A DNA stretch of 64,000 nt from NCBI RefSeq assembly GCF_040783975.1, contig NZ_CP160631.1, positions 2,852,001-2,916,000 on the forward strand. The letters are read 5' to 3'. Positions 14,124-25,835 of the stretch are shown here, in pieces; position 1 is the stretch's first letter; each line of letters opens with the position of its first letter. Position numbers and translations under genes: made by a program. The stretch comes from Pantoea sp. Ep11b. Lineage in GTDB: Bacteria; Pseudomonadota; Gammaproteobacteria; Enterobacterales; Enterobacteriaceae. The notes under the pieces were generated by a model. That model was given only the letters and a program-made list of their open reading frames with translations. It was not told the DNA's origin and did not search any database.

Positions 14124-15368
14124 CTATAGTCTGTTGCGTAACTGCTCTAACTCTTCTTCACAAACTCTGACACGTTCAATGTAGCGCTGAAGTTCAGTGA
14201 CGATGCTTTCCTTTTCTTTCTTAAGATTTTCATACAAGTCTATTGCTGCATACGCATCAAGAGTAGATTGTTTGGCTTTGCGCTGTTCATATTCAAGACG
14301 GCCGTGCAGGTCCAGAATGATAGGCAATAATACATCTGATGGATTCAATTCCGTGGCCAAATCTCCATACTCAGGATCAAAGCTGGCTAGCGCTCTATCG
14401 ATAGCATCGTCAAATTTTGACGTAATATTGGGATCGATCCAGTAATCGGTCAGAAGGAAAGCAAGTAATTTTTTCTGATTAGCATTCATTTTCTCCGGAT
14501 TATCAGAAAACGCTTGTTCCAGATCTTTTTTATCTTTAATAATAGTTGAGCACTGCTGCCATTCACATTTACCTGCGCAAAAAACAGAGGCTCCATCAAT
14601 TAATGCTTCAATTCCAACGCCGGAATTAATGGTAATCACCGACCGGGATTCTCTGATTAGGTGGTGAATGTTGCTGTTAGTTTTGACCACCCAGGGATTG
14701 CTTTGCGTGAGCAATGTAATCGTCTCTTCAACAGCAAAAGACTGGCAGAACGGATGTCGTTTAACGAATAAATAGATCTCTTTTTCTCGCGCAACTTCTG
14801 CCGCATCTAACAGTAAACGGACGCCATCATAGTGACTATGAATAGCGACCGGATCATTCTGGACCTGCATAGGATAAAAGACAAACCCTTTAGCACTTTC
14901 AGGCAGTGCCTCATCAGACTGAGGATATTTTGATTCATTTTTTTCAATGAACTTCAATTTCCATTCGTCGAGAATTCTTTCGACTTCTATTTCACCTAAA
15001 CCTTCAACTTTATCTTTATATTCATCAAAGTTTAGCGAAATATCGGACCAGCCGGAATAGCCGGAAAAATCCATTGAAAATAATGGAGTAACTGCAGCTT
15101 CTTTCATCCTGACAATATTCTTTTCCTCACCCCACGAGTGGTATGAAAAGACTAAAGTTCCCTTTTCTGGCTTTCTGGGAGCCTCATCAGCGCCAAAAGG
15201 GACTTCTCTGAAATAAAGAGGAATTTTTCTTTCTGTGAGCGCCAGAATCAGGTTAGTAATAAAAAATCTGTGCTTGTGTCCATCGACTGGGTTTTTCATC
15301 CAGGAGACCGGAACTTCTACAACGATTTTTGATGGCATGGATTTCTCTACTTTGTCACTCAAGTTCAT
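14124..15368 (-). CDS. Kdo-transferase-like (capsule-synthesis superfamily) glycosyltransferase with coiled-coil tail
   Basis: A 414-residue protein (404 if the ATG at 15338 is used). Three motifs of the KpsS/KpsC and GT99-type Kdo transferase superfamily are visible: FYPMQVQNDP (about residue 175), LFVKRHP (about 205) and SVITINSGVGIEALIDGA (about 237-254). The last 55 residues or so (EYEQRKAKQS, LYENLKKEKESIVTELQRYI, EEELEQLRNRL) are charged and heptad-like, so a coiled coil is likely. It has no membrane segment. It overlaps the upstream wbbO-like gene by 14 bases and ends the O-antigen operon. By analogy it could add Kdo or a related sugar to the end of the O-chain, with the tail tethering or measuring it; that role is inference. 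Galactan I clusters as I know them do not have this gene. Confidence 0.6.
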   Translation of the reverse strand: MNLSDKVEKSMPSKIVVEVPVSWMKNPVDGHKHRFFITNLILALTERKIPLYFREVPFGADEAPRKPEKGTLVFSYHSWGEEKNIVRMKEAAVTPLFSMDFSGYSGWSDISLNFDEYKDKVEGLGEIEVERILDEWKLKFIEKNESKYPQSDEALPESAKGFVFYPMQVQNDPVAIHSHYDGVRLLLDAAEVAREKEIYLFVKRHPFCQSFAVEETITLLTQSNPWVVKTNSNIHHLIRESRSVITINSGVGIEALIDGASVFCAGKCEWQQCSTIIKDKKDLEQAFSDNPEKMNANQKKLLAFLLTDYWIDPNITSKFDDAIDRALASFDPEYGDLATELNPSDVLLPIILDLHGRLEYEQRKAKQSTLDAYAAIDLYENLKKEKESIVTELQRYIERVRVCEEELEQLRNRL

Positions 15369-16478
15369 TGTATACCCCCAGTGTTCTCTTTATCACATAC
15401 GTTGAGCAAAAACGCGACATTACCCAGGCCCGAGCATTCACTCCGAAATCCATTCTCAGTTTTTTATTCGTAATTAAGATTTCAAGTTTTCGCGCCAGAT
15501 CATCAATATTTTTATCAACGATGAAACCTGTACAGTTGTTAACAATGATACTGCTGCACCCACCCATGTCATATGAGATTGAGGGACGCCCAACAGCCGC
15601 AGCCTCTATCAGAATTCTTGGCACACCCTCGGCATAAACTGATGGCAAGGCAACGATATTTGCTTGCTCTATAAGCGTCTTAACATCATCACGTTGACCA
15701 AGCCAGATAATATCTTCTGCTTCGGACCAATTTCTGATGACATCATCGGGAATAGCGTCAGGGTCTTTCTTAACTGTAATACCTGCAACCACAAGGTTAA
15801 AATGCACGCCTCTTTGCAGTAGAACTTTTCTTGCCTCAATAAGATCAGAAAGGCCCTTACTCCAGATTAGACGACTGGCGAATAAAACGGCAGGAGGCGT
15901 ATTATCGGGCTCATTCAGATATTCAAACTTCTCAGTATCGATTCCTGCACCATCGATTACGATCGTTTTGGTCGGGTCAACTCCTGTAATTAAAATTATT
16001 TTATCTCGATCCATTTCATGTTCGAAGATAAAGAATATGTCCTTTTTTTTGCTAACCCATCGATAAAAAGCTGAGACACTATGTTTAAGTATTTTATATT
16101 TTTTCGCATTCGAAGAAAATACCCTGCCTAAACCAACAAAGCTTAATACCAGTTTTTTCCTGAAAACTTTTGCATAAAACCCGCCGATAAGGCACGGCTT
16201 GATAGTGATACAGTGTAAAATATCGGGCTTTATTTTCCTGATAATCTGAAGCGATCGGACTAAATCCCTGAACATGACAAGCGGATTAAGAGATTGCTCT
16301 GACATTCGGGAGTCATGAGGTTTAATGCCTGATAACTCGAATTCTCTGAAGATCTTCGCGCTTTCGAAATTGCAGATTACATGAACTTCGTATCCATCTT
16401 CTTTTGCAGCCAGCGCCCGCTCTTTCCAATGTAAATTGAAATACCAATCAGAATTAATATAAAAACAAAGCTTTTTCA

Positions 16479-16479
<1 letters not shown>
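15355..16479 (-). CDS. wbbO: GT4-family glycosyltransferase, WbbO-like
   Basis: A 374-residue GT-B enzyme. The C-terminal half has the GT4 donor-site pattern: FASRLIWSKGLSDLIEA, IIWLGQRDDVKTLIEQANIVALPSVYAEGVPRIL with the EGVPRILIEA glutamates, then GRPSISYDMGG. The N-terminus (KKLCFYINSDWYFNLHW) resembles galactosyltransferases that start O-antigen galactans. Size, family and order after wzm-wzt-wbbM-glf-wbbN match Klebsiella D-galactan I wbbO. The start ATG shares one base with the stop of the upstream gene (TAATG). The symbol rests on position and family, not on an alignment. Confidence 0.72.
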
Positions 16480-18532
<2,053 letters not shown>

Positions 18533-20437
18533 TTAACCTAAAATCACACGACGAATTTTGTAATAGTTACGAGCGATCATTTGCCTGCGCTTACTGCCAA
18601 CCGGAGCAAATCTGTTGAAGTAAGGCATAATCTTTCTTTTAACCTTGGTCTGAAACAGAACATGCTGATTCACTACTACAGGTTGTGTTGTAAAACCGGT
18701 TTTATTTAAACGGTCATAAACCTCTTTCTGCCAGGGGGTTGCATTGATATAAGACATAAAATTGTCAAAGAAATCTACATGAGGCGCATCCCACGGCTTA
18801 TTTTCACCCGCGAAATGGATCATTTTAGGCTGCTTTCTTGATTTCAGAAAACCCATATAGGTTTCAAATTTCAGGTTGGGGAAGAAATCATCGGTATTTC
18901 CATTGCCATGATATACGTTCCATTCGCCTGGCAGATAATGAACACGGTCATAAAATACTTTATTCATGATATCCTGATCGAGGAACCAGTATCTGCGGGC
19001 CTTCATGGCCGCCATCAGACTGGCAAACGTGTTTTCTTTTCTCATTTGAGAAATATTGAAAAGAATAATACCAGCCTGGAAGTAATTTTGGGATTCTTTC
19101 ATCCCCAGAATCTGTTCCAGATACTGGCCAGCAGTCAGGTTTGCAGGTTCATCAATATGTGCGATCGCGCCAAACTTAACGAAGCCTTCCATTACGATGT
19201 CACGCACTGCAGCGATTAAATTGTCGCCCACTTCAGTATGAACCAGTTCTGCAACATCGCTTTCCACGATAGTATCAGCGTCTATAAACAGAACTTTTTC
19301 AAACTCACTGAATATAGAGGGTATGAACAACCGGGCATAAGTAGCAGCACTGAAGTGAGCACGTGTATATACGCTTTTCATTTCACTAAAAGCGTTTACA
19401 TCAAAGAAGCGTAATGAGAAATTGCTCCTGCCTTTGATTAGAGAGAGAAAACGGGACTTGTTTCTTTGTGAAACACCGTTTTCCAGAACCACAATGTCGT
19501 AGTTATCGCTTTCACTACTATTTTTAATAATTGAGTTGACCAGCGCACCGCCGCTAAGTGAATAATTATCATCAAAACAAATAACCACAGGAATGTTATT
19601 GTGGCTAAAAGCCGGCTTTAGCTTTCCGTTAAATGTTTCAGTTTTAACAAAAGTCCTTTGGAGTTCTTTCTTTTTCAGGCCCGCCGACTTTTCCTTGTGA
19701 ATCAGGAAAATGTTGAACAGACGTTCGGAGATATGTCCGATAACGCGCTTCTCCTGACCATTATAATTTCTCATTGAGAAATTGCTTTCCAGGTCATCAA
19801 AGATGCTAAACAGCCACTCTGAGTATTCTGCAAATAGCTCAGATTTCATAACAAACATGTTAGTGTAGTAACCATCATGGGCACTGTTAAAAATCTTAAC
19901 TGCTGCTGCATACTCCGGATACAGATAAAGCAGACTGTCTATAGCTGACTGATAATCCTCAATATGCAGATGCTGTGAAATCTTGTAGTGCTCGTAATTA
20001 TTTTTGCTCCCCGCCTGTCTGACACTCCATTTTTTGGGCAGTAAGATATCATTATCGGCGATAGCATTAACGATTGACTCTTCATTCAGGCCGAATTTAG
20101 TTTCATACTCTTCTGAAATAATTTCGTCATTCACAACGCCCCAGACATCTTCAGGGTAATCCTGCTTATCTGAAAAATTCAGATGGCGCCTGTAATGCAT
20201 GAAACCTACATATTCAGAAGAAATATCATTCTTCCACACCCAATATTGAGCTGTCAGCTCACAATAAAATGGATTTTTAATCGAAATGTTTTCACCAGAA
20301 TCATCACCACCACAACAAATATCATTAAAGCTATTCGCTTTTCCAACATGGATAGGCTTGATTATTGGAGATGAAAGAAAAGCGCTAGGCTTATGATGAC
20401 TTGTATAGAGTTTGACTTTATTGGTATAAATACTCAT
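18533..20437 (-). CDS. wbbM: Two-domain galactosyltransferase (DUF4422 + GT8), WbbM-like
   Basis: A 634-residue protein. The N-terminal third (about 1-260) is a DUF4422-type domain (KLYTSHHKPSAF, CCGGDDSGENISIKNPFYCE, YWVWKN, YVGFMHYRRHLNF). The C-terminal part (about 275-560) is a GT8 domain with IPVVICFDDNYSLSGGALVNSI, ARLFIPSIFSEFEKVLFIDADTIV (DxD metal site) and the closing MIHFAGENKPWD histidine motif. Klebsiella WbbM, the polymerising galactosyltransferase of D-galactan I, has the same domain order and about the same length. The position after wzt and before glf also matches. Confidence 0.8.
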   Translation of the reverse strand: MSIYTNKVKLYTSHHKPSAFLSSPIIKPIHVGKANSFNDICCGGDDSGENISIKNPFYCELTAQYWVWKNDISSEYVGFMHYRRHLNFSDKQDYPEDVWGVVNDEIISEEYETKFGLNEESIVNAIADNDILLPKKWSVRQAGSKNNYEHYKISQHLHIEDYQSAIDSLLYLYPEYAAAVKIFNSAHDGYYTNMFVMKSELFAEYSEWLFSIFDDLESNFSMRNYNGQEKRVIGHISERLFNIFLIHKEKSAGLKKKELQRTFVKTETFNGKLKPAFSHNNIPVVICFDDNYSLSGGALVNSIIKNSSESDNYDIVVLENGVSQRNKSRFLSLIKGRSNFSLRFFDVNAFSEMKSVYTRAHFSAATYARLFIPSIFSEFEKVLFIDADTIVESDVAELVHTEVGDNLIAAVRDIVMEGFVKFGAIAHIDEPANLTAGQYLEQILGMKESQNYFQAGIILFNISQMRKENTFASLMAAMKARRYWFLDQDIMNKVFYDRVHYLPGEWNVYHGNGNTDDFFPNLKFETYMGFLKSRKQPKMIHFAGENKPWDAPHVDFFDNFMSYINATPWQKEVYDRLNKTGFTTQPVVVNQHVLFQTKVKRKIMPYFNRFAPVGSKRRQMIARNYYKIRRVILG

Positions 20438-20448
20438 TCGATGTTTCC

Positions 20449-21186
20449 TTACATAGAAGAACGATACTGTTGCAATAAACTTTCGGCACTACCACTTGCT
20501 CTCAATTTGTGATTCTCAATCCAGATGACACGATCGCAAATTTTTTCGATATCACTTAGATTGTGGCTTACAAATAGAATTGTTACACCTTTGGCTTTAA
20601 AATTATTTATTGTCTCAATACATTTTTTCTGGAATGCATAGTCTCCGACTGCCAGGACTTCATCAATGATGAGAATATCCGGGTCAACCTGGGTAATCAC
20701 CGAAAACCCCAGCTTAGCTAGCATCCCGCTTGAATAGACACGAATAGGTTCATCGATAAACTCACCTAACTCAGAAAACTCTATTATCTTGTCTATTCTT
20801 TCATTTAATTGCTTACGTCGCAATCCAAGAAGGGTTGCATTCAGGCGAATATTTTCACGCCCCGTGAGTTCCGGATGAAACCCGCCGCCGAGTTCCAGCA
20901 TCGAGGCAACCCTGCCGTTGGTTTTGACAACCCCGGCAGTGGGTTTGATAACTCCAGCCACAAGCCCAAGCGATGTACTTTTACCGGCACCATTGCGGCC
21001 AATCAGCGCAACGGACTCACCTTTATAAACAGTAAAACTTATATCTTCGATGGCGAGATAGCTTCTGCCTGAAAGCAGAGTCAACGCGCGCTTGGGATTA
21101 AAAATAAGTTCTTTTATCCCGGAGCCAATATGATGATATAGAGGATAACGCTTGGTAACTGCTTTGAATTCTATTGCTACTTCCAT
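20449..21186 (-). CDS. wzt: O-antigen ABC transporter, ATP-binding protein
   Basis: A 245-residue ATPase that, with Wzm, exports undecaprenyl-linked O-polysaccharide across the inner membrane. It has Walker A GRNGAGKST (about residue 59), a VYSSGM signature region, Walker B DILIIDEVLAVGD and the switch histidine in VSHN. It lacks the extra C-terminal carbohydrate-binding domain that larger Wzt proteins use to recognise a capped chain end, as in Klebsiella D-galactan I. Its start shares a base with the end of wzm. Confidence 0.93.
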   Translation of the reverse strand: MEVAIEFKAVTKRYPLYHHIGSGIKELIFNPKRALTLLSGRSYLAIEDISFTVYKGESVALIGRNGAGKSTSLGLVAGVIKPTAGVVKTNGRVASMLELGGGFHPELTGRENIRLNATLLGLRRKQLNERIDKIIEFSELGEFIDEPIRVYSSGMLAKLGFSVITQVDPDILIIDEVLAVGDYAFQKKCIETINNFKAKGVTILFVSHNLSDIEKICDRVIWIENHKLRASGSAESLLQQYRSSM

Positions 21187-21953
21187 TATAAGATCTCTGC
21201 AAATCGGAATTTCAATTTATTAAATACCCAGGAGCCGATAATAACTGTGATTATGCCCATCCCGTACAGTGAGAGAATTTTTTCATAATCAACATTACCG
21301 TTCATAAACAGCTCTCTCCAGCTTAATACCATGTCTGCCAGAGGGTTATAATTAACTAACCACTGATAATTGGCTGGTATCATATCTCCTGCATATAAAA
21401 TTGGGGTGCAGTAGAAAAGTAACATAATGCCTAGTGTGACAAATCTCTCTAAATCTCTGAAAAACAGGTTCAGCGTGGACAGGAAAAGCGCTATCCCATA
21501 GGAAAATATCAACTGCCCTATCCCTATTAGCGGTATCCCATATAACCAGTTCCAGTGGGGGGTCATGTCATATATAAATAAGAACACGATAATTACAGGG
21601 ATGGTGCACAAAAAGTGCAGACACTCCATCATGACATTACTGAAGGGGATAACCGATCTGGGAAAAACTGTTTTTTTTATAATCTGTGCATTTGCAATGA
21701 ATGAGAACAGCGAGTTAGAAGTCGTACTTGCAAACCATTGCCATGGGAATAATCCGGTAATGATGAATATTGTGTAATTAGGGATCTGAACCCGCATGAT
21801 GAGCTTGAAAATAAAGTAGTAAATCATCGCGAAAAGAAGCGGGTTGGCAATCGACCATAAATAACCAAGGAAACTACTTTTATATCGAACCTTTAGCTCT
21901 TTCTCAGTGATTACTGTAACTAAATCAATGAGATAACCTAAACTATACTTCAT
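21186..21953 (-). CDS. wzm: O-antigen ABC transporter, permease
   Basis: A 255-residue ABC-2 type permease with about six membrane segments (for example SSFLGYLWSIANPLLFAMIYYF, YTIFIITGLFPWQWFA, PLIGIGQLIFSYGIALFL, GIITVIIGSWVF). The N-terminus KELKVRYKSSFLGYLW is the usual amphipathic start of polysaccharide exporters. It is the first gene of the O-antigen operon; the start lies about 60 bases after the JUMPstart element. No strong ribosome site is seen. Confidence 0.93.
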   Translation of the reverse strand: MKYSLGYLIDLVTVITEKELKVRYKSSFLGYLWSIANPLLFAMIYYFIFKLIMRVQIPNYTIFIITGLFPWQWFASTTSNSLFSFIANAQIIKKTVFPRSVIPFSNVMMECLHFLCTIPVIIVFLFIYDMTPHWNWLYGIPLIGIGQLIFSYGIALFLSTLNLFFRDLERFVTLGIMLLFYCTPILYAGDMIPANYQWLVNYNPLADMVLSWRELFMNGNVDYEKILSLYGMGIITVIIGSWVFNKLKFRFAEIL

Positions 21954-22013
21954 AAATTACGCTCTGTTTTCAACTTTTAAAATGATTAATTTATGTTCGC
22001 CGGGCGCTTACAC

Positions 22014-22043
22014 CACGCTACCGCCCCTGGCTTAACAGCTACC
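22014..22043 (-). promoter_or_regulatory. JUMPstart element with ops site, O-antigen operon
   Basis: On the minus strand this block matches the JUMPstart sequence of enteric polysaccharide operons as I recall it: GGTAGCTGTTAAGCCAGG, then the 12-base ops core GGCGGTAGCGTG (22014-22025). RNA polymerase pauses at ops and recruits RfaH, which prevents termination over long operons. It lies just upstream of wzm, in a 304-base gap that otherwise holds the galE terminator and AT-rich DNA with no clear promoter. Confidence 0.92.
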
Positions 22044-22216
22044 ACAAGACTATTTAACAGACCAGATTTTTGAATTGTTTCTTTATATTACAGAGAAGGG
22101 CTGGTTAGATTTGGTTAATCATCCCTCGTAGAAAGAAAAACCGATATTAAACCTGCGATGTTATCATCTTCCTGATGCAGTTCAAAGTCTGCGAATTTAC
22201 ATGTTTCATAACGCAA

Positions 22217-22242
22217 AAAAGCCTGTCCATAGACAGGCTTTT
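22217..22242 (-). terminator. Terminator after galE
   Basis: An 11-bp stem (22217-22227 with 22232-22242) with a 4-base loop ends, on the minus strand, in a run of six T residues. It begins 15 bases after the galE stop, separating galE from the O-antigen operon. Confidence 0.85.
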
Positions 22243-22257
22243 CAGCTGCTTTAACGT

Positions 22258-23271
22258 TTACTTAAACCCGTCCGGGTTCTTGCTCTGCCAGTTCCAGGTA
22301 TCGCGCATCATCTCATCAATGCCGCGCGTCACGCGCCAGTCAAGCTTCGTGTTCGCCAGCGAGGCATCGGCCCAGAACGCCGGCAGGTCGCCGTCACGAC
22401 GTGGCTTGATCTCGAAAGGAATCGCTTTGCCAGACGCTTTTTCAAACGCCCTGATCATCTCCAGTACGGAGAAGCCTTTGCCACCGCCCAGGTTAAAGGC
22501 AGTATAGCCGTCGACCTGACTCAGGTGATCCAGCGCTTTCAGGTGCCCTTCCGCCAGGTCGACCACATGGATGTAGTCGCGCAGACAGGTCCCGTCTGGC
22601 GTATCGTAATCGCCACCAAAGACACCCAGCTTCTCCAGACGGCCAATGGCCACCTGGGCGATATAGGGCAGCAGGTTGTTCGGGATGCCGGTAGGGTCTT
22701 CACCGATTTCGCCTGACTCATGCGCGCCAACCGGGTTGAAATAACGCAGCGCAATTGCCTTAAACTTCGGCTCAGCTTTTGCGAAGTCGCGCATAACGAA
22801 TTCGGTCATCAGCTTGGAGGTGCCGTAAGGGCTGGTCGTGCCGCCAATCGGGGTCGTTTCCACATAAGGAACCGGCGCATCTGCGCCGTAGACCGTGGCT
22901 GATGAACTGAAGATAAAGTTCCAGACACCGGCATTGCGCATCTCTTCCAGCAGAACCACGGTGCCTGCAACGTTGTTCTCATAATACTCCAGCGGCATAC
23001 GGGTCGATTCACCTACCGCTTTGAGTGCTGCGAAATGGATGACCGCAGAAATGCTGTTGGCTGCAAACAGGTCACGCAGACAGGCACGATCGCGGATATC
23101 GCCTTCGACGAAGGTCGCTTTTTTACCCGCCAGCTTTTCAACGCGATTGATCGCTTCGCGTGAGGCGTTGCAGAGGTTATCCAGCACTACAACATCATCA
23201 CCGCGCTGCAGCAGCGCCAGTACCGTATGGGAGCCGATATACCCTGCTCCGCCCGTGACTAAAATGGCCAT
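22258..23271 (-). CDS. galE: UDP-glucose 4-epimerase
   Basis: NAD-dependent SDR enzyme that interconverts UDP-glucose and UDP-galactose. It has 337 residues (E. coli 338). Visible are the NAD-binding TGGAGYIGSHT, VIHFAALKAVGES, FSSSATVYG and the catalytic YGTSK, plus NLGGGKGFSVLEM near the C-terminus. The start at 23271 has AAGGAG upstream; the in-frame codons before it lack a site. Between galF and the O-antigen operon it supplies UDP-galactose for both surface glycans. Confidence 0.95.
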   Translation of the reverse strand: MAILVTGGAGYIGSHTVLALLQRGDDVVVLDNLCNASREAINRVEKLAGKKATFVEGDIRDRACLRDLFAANSISAVIHFAALKAVGESTRMPLEYYENNVAGTVVLLEEMRNAGVWNFIFSSSATVYGADAPVPYVETTPIGGTTSPYGTSKLMTEFVMRDFAKAEPKFKAIALRYFNPVGAHESGEIGEDPTGIPNNLLPYIAQVAIGRLEKLGVFGGDYDTPDGTCLRDYIHVVDLAEGHLKALDHLSQVDGYTAFNLGGGKGFSVLEMIRAFEKASGKAIPFEIKPRRDGDLPAFWADASLANTKLDWRVTRGIDEMMRDTWNWQSKNPDGFK

Positions 23272-23313
23272 GTGAACTCCTTTCAATCGGCCGCGCAGCG
23301 CGCGGCAAATTCA

Positions 23314-24216
23314 TTACTTTTGTTTGGCGAGAATGGTCTGAATCGCTTCGCGGAAATCGCGACCCTGCGCGTTGTTGCGCAGTCCATAGGAGACAAACGC
23401 CTGCATATAACCGAGCTTGCGGCCGCAGTCGAAACTGTGCCCGGTCAGCAGTGAAACATCAACGGTTTTATGTTTGCTCAGGCTGGCGATCGCATCAGTC
23501 AGCTGAATACGGCCCCAGGCACCTGGCTCGGTGCGCTCGAGTTCGGCCCAGATATCGGCAGAGAGCACGTAACGCCCTACAGCGGCCAGATCGGAGTTCA
23601 GTTCAGCCGGATGCTCTGGCTTCTCAACAAAAGTTTTGATTTTACTGATATCGCCCGGATGATCGATTGGCTCTTCGGTGGTGATGACCGAGTATTCGGA
23701 GAGATCAGTCGCGGGCATATGCTGCGCCAGAACCTGGCTGTGGCCGGTCTCTTCGAAACGGGCTACCATCGCCGCGAGGTTATAGCGCATATGGTCTGCA
23801 GTAGAGTCATCCAGCAGGACATCTGGCAGCACCACGACGAACGGGTTATCACCGATCATCGGGCGGGCGCAGAGAATGGAGTGGCCCAGACCCAGTGGCT
23901 GTGCCTGACGCACGTTCATGATCGTTACGCCCGGCGGACAGATAGACTGCACTTCGCTCAGCAGCTGACGCTTCACGCGCGCTTCCAGCAGAGCTTCCAG
24001 CTCATAGGTGGTGTCGAAGTGGTTTTCGACCGCATTTTTTGAGGCATGCGTGACCAGCACAATTTCTTTAATACCCGCGGCAACACATTCGTCAACGATG
24101 TACTGGATCATCGGTTTGTCGACGACGGGCAGCATCTCTTTCGGAATGGCTTTAGTCGCAGGGAGCATATGCATACCGAGGCCCGCAACCGGGATTACTG
24201 CTTTAAGCTTGGTCAT
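23314..24216 (-). CDS. galF: UTP--glucose-1-phosphate uridylyltransferase homologue GalF
   Basis: A 300-residue nucleotidyltransferase. The N-terminus reads [24 protein letters not shown]: the nucleotide loop has MH where the active GalU has TR, the mark of GalF. Other shared blocks are [29 protein letters not shown] and [12 protein letters not shown]. coli GalF is described as having little catalytic activity of its own and as modulating GalU; whether that holds here is inference. In Erwinia and Pantoea galF and galE follow the exopolysaccharide cluster, as here. A TATACT sequence about 65 bases upstream could be its -10 box. Confidence 0.9.
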   Translation of the reverse strand: MTKLKAVIPVAGLGMHMLPATKAIPKEMLPVVDKPMIQYIVDECVAAGIKEIVLVTHASKNAVENHFDTTYELEALLEARVKRQLLSEVQSICPPGVTIMNVRQAQPLGLGHSILCARPMIGDNPFVVVLPDVLLDDSTADHMRYNLAAMVARFEETGHSQVLAQHMPATDLSEYSVITTEEPIDHPGDISKIKTFVEKPEHPAELNSDLAAVGRYVLSADIWAELERTEPGAWGRIQLTDAIASLSKHKTVDVSLLTGHSFDCGRKLGYMQAFVSYGLRNNAQGRDFREAIQTILAKQK

Positions 24217-24448
24217 ATTTATTCCGTTTAATAAAATGAAGATGTGGGTCGATTATGCAGGATCGGCCGGAAGTGCAAGTATAATCTTTATCTGAAAAGC
24301 GGACAGTAACTCTCTGTGATAACTTAGAAATTCGGCATTTTGCCCATTGCCAGTGGCAGCATAAACTGAACAAAGACAATCAGTAATCGAAGATAGTCAC
24401 TGCTCTTTTTGCAAATGCGCACGACGTCGCTGAGGCCAGCCATAAATG

Positions 24449-24474
24449 AAAACGGGCGACCCGGAGGTCGCCCG
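24449..24474 (-). terminator. Terminator after wzx (end of exopolysaccharide operon)
   Basis: A 9-bp GC-rich stem (24453-24461 with 24466-24474) with a 4-base loop is followed on the minus strand by four T residues. It starts 20 bases after the wzx stop. Confidence 0.75.
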
Positions 24475-24494
24475 CAAATATATTCATCTGGTGA

Positions 24495-25835
24495 TTACAG
24501 CCAGCCCTCAAACCACTCTGGCATCACAAACAGATTAAAGTGATTAACCAGCAGCATTACGCCGACAAACACCACCGACACCGCGACCCACTGGCGGGCA
24601 TAGGGTATAAACCGAATGCCAATTACCGGCCTGATAAAGAACGGATGCGCCAGGGCGGAAATCAGGATCTGCGAGATAGAGAGCGTCAGCGCAACATAGA
24701 GCACGTTTGGCCAGATAAAGGTGGTTGCCAGAACGGCCAGCACCACGATACTCGCCACAATGTTCCAGTAGAACTCAACGTTGGTGCGTCCGTTAGCCTG
24801 CGAAATCGCCCCGGTAAGGCCGCCCATCGGCCGCAGCATCCCGAACAGCAGCATCAGCGGAATCAGGTGATAAACCTGCTCATGTGACGGGCCGTAGAGC
24901 AGACGGACGATAACCGGTGAGAGGATGCCAATCGCCAGGTACATGGCGCTGCTGAACAGCATGATACCCAGCGTCCCCTTCAGGAACAGCTTCTTCAGCT
25001 GCTCGGGGTCGTGCTGCTTTTCCGCAAAGCGCGGCAGCGCCAGACGGTTGATCACCGGCGTCACCAGCTTCAGCGGTTGCAGCACCAGCTCTTTCGCCAG
25101 CGAGTAGACGCCCAGCATCTCGGCCCCCATCACCTTACCAACCACCAGTGCATCCGCCTGGGTGCGCAGCTGGTTGATGGTCTGTGAGCCGAGCTGGTAG
25201 CTGCCGTAACGAATCGCACCGAAGAAGGTCGCCTTGTCGAACTCCCAGGTCGGACGCCACGACTTCTCACCCAGCGCAATCATGCAGAGGATACGGGTAA
25301 AGGCGTTGATAAACAGACCAAGAATCGCCGCGGCTACCGTCAGCGAGGTGAACTCCAGCATCGCTACCACACAGAGGAAGGCCAACAGCTTGGTGCCCAT
25401 CTCGATCTTCGCCAGCGATACCATCCGCTTGGTTTTGATGTAATGCGCCTGATACTGCGACAGATGCCCCAGCACAAGGAAGTTCAGGCTGGTCAGCATG
25501 ATCAACCCTGTCAGCTCCGGCAGATGATAGAACCAGGAGACCGGGAAGGCGATCAGCAGCATGATCAGGCCGGTACACAAGCTGAGCGAGACGTTCACCC
25601 AGTAGATGGTACTCTGCTCGCGACGGGTAATGTTCTGGCGATGCACCAGATAACTGCTCATCCCCATATCCTGCAGCACCCCCGCCACCGCCAGGATGGC
25701 GTTGATGATGGCCAGCAGCCCCAGCTCGTGGGTCTCCAGTTTGCGGGCGAGAAAGCTCAGCTGCGCAACCTGCAGCACCGCCGAGAAGCAGGTGCTGCCA
25801 AACAGCCAAATCGCCTGTGACTTAAATCCACTCAC
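24495..25835 (-). CDS. wzx: Exopolysaccharide repeat-unit flippase
   Basis: A 446-residue membrane protein of the polysaccharide transporter (PST) family in the MOP superfamily, with about 12-14 helices. The N-terminus (SQAIWLFGSTCFSAVLQVAQLSFLARKLE, then MGMSSYLVHRQ) is typical. It moves the lipid-linked repeat unit to the periplasmic face. The start is a GTG at 25835 with GGAG upstream, overlapping the end of wceK by 4 bases (GTGA). It is the last gene of the cluster, like amsL of Erwinia amylovora. Confidence 0.9.
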   Translation of the reverse strand: MSGFKSQAIWLFGSTCFSAVLQVAQLSFLARKLETHELGLLAIINAILAVAGVLQDMGMSSYLVHRQNITRREQSTIYWVNVSLSLCTGLIMLLIAFPVSWFYHLPELTGLIMLTSLNFLVLGHLSQYQAHYIKTKRMVSLAKIEMGTKLLAFLCVVAMLEFTSLTVAAAILGLFINAFTRILCMIALGEKSWRPTWEFDKATFFGAIRYGSYQLGSQTINQLRTQADALVVGKVMGAEMLGVYSLAKELVLQPLKLVTPVINRLALPRFAEKQHDPEQLKKLFLKGTLGIMLFSSAMYLAIGILSPVIVRLLYGPSHEQVYHLIPLMLLFGMLRPMGGLTGAISQANGRTNVEFYWNIVASIVVLAVLATTFIWPNVLYVALTLSISQILISALAHPFFIRPVIGIRFIPYARQWVAVSVVFVGVMLLVNHFNLFVMPEWFEGWL

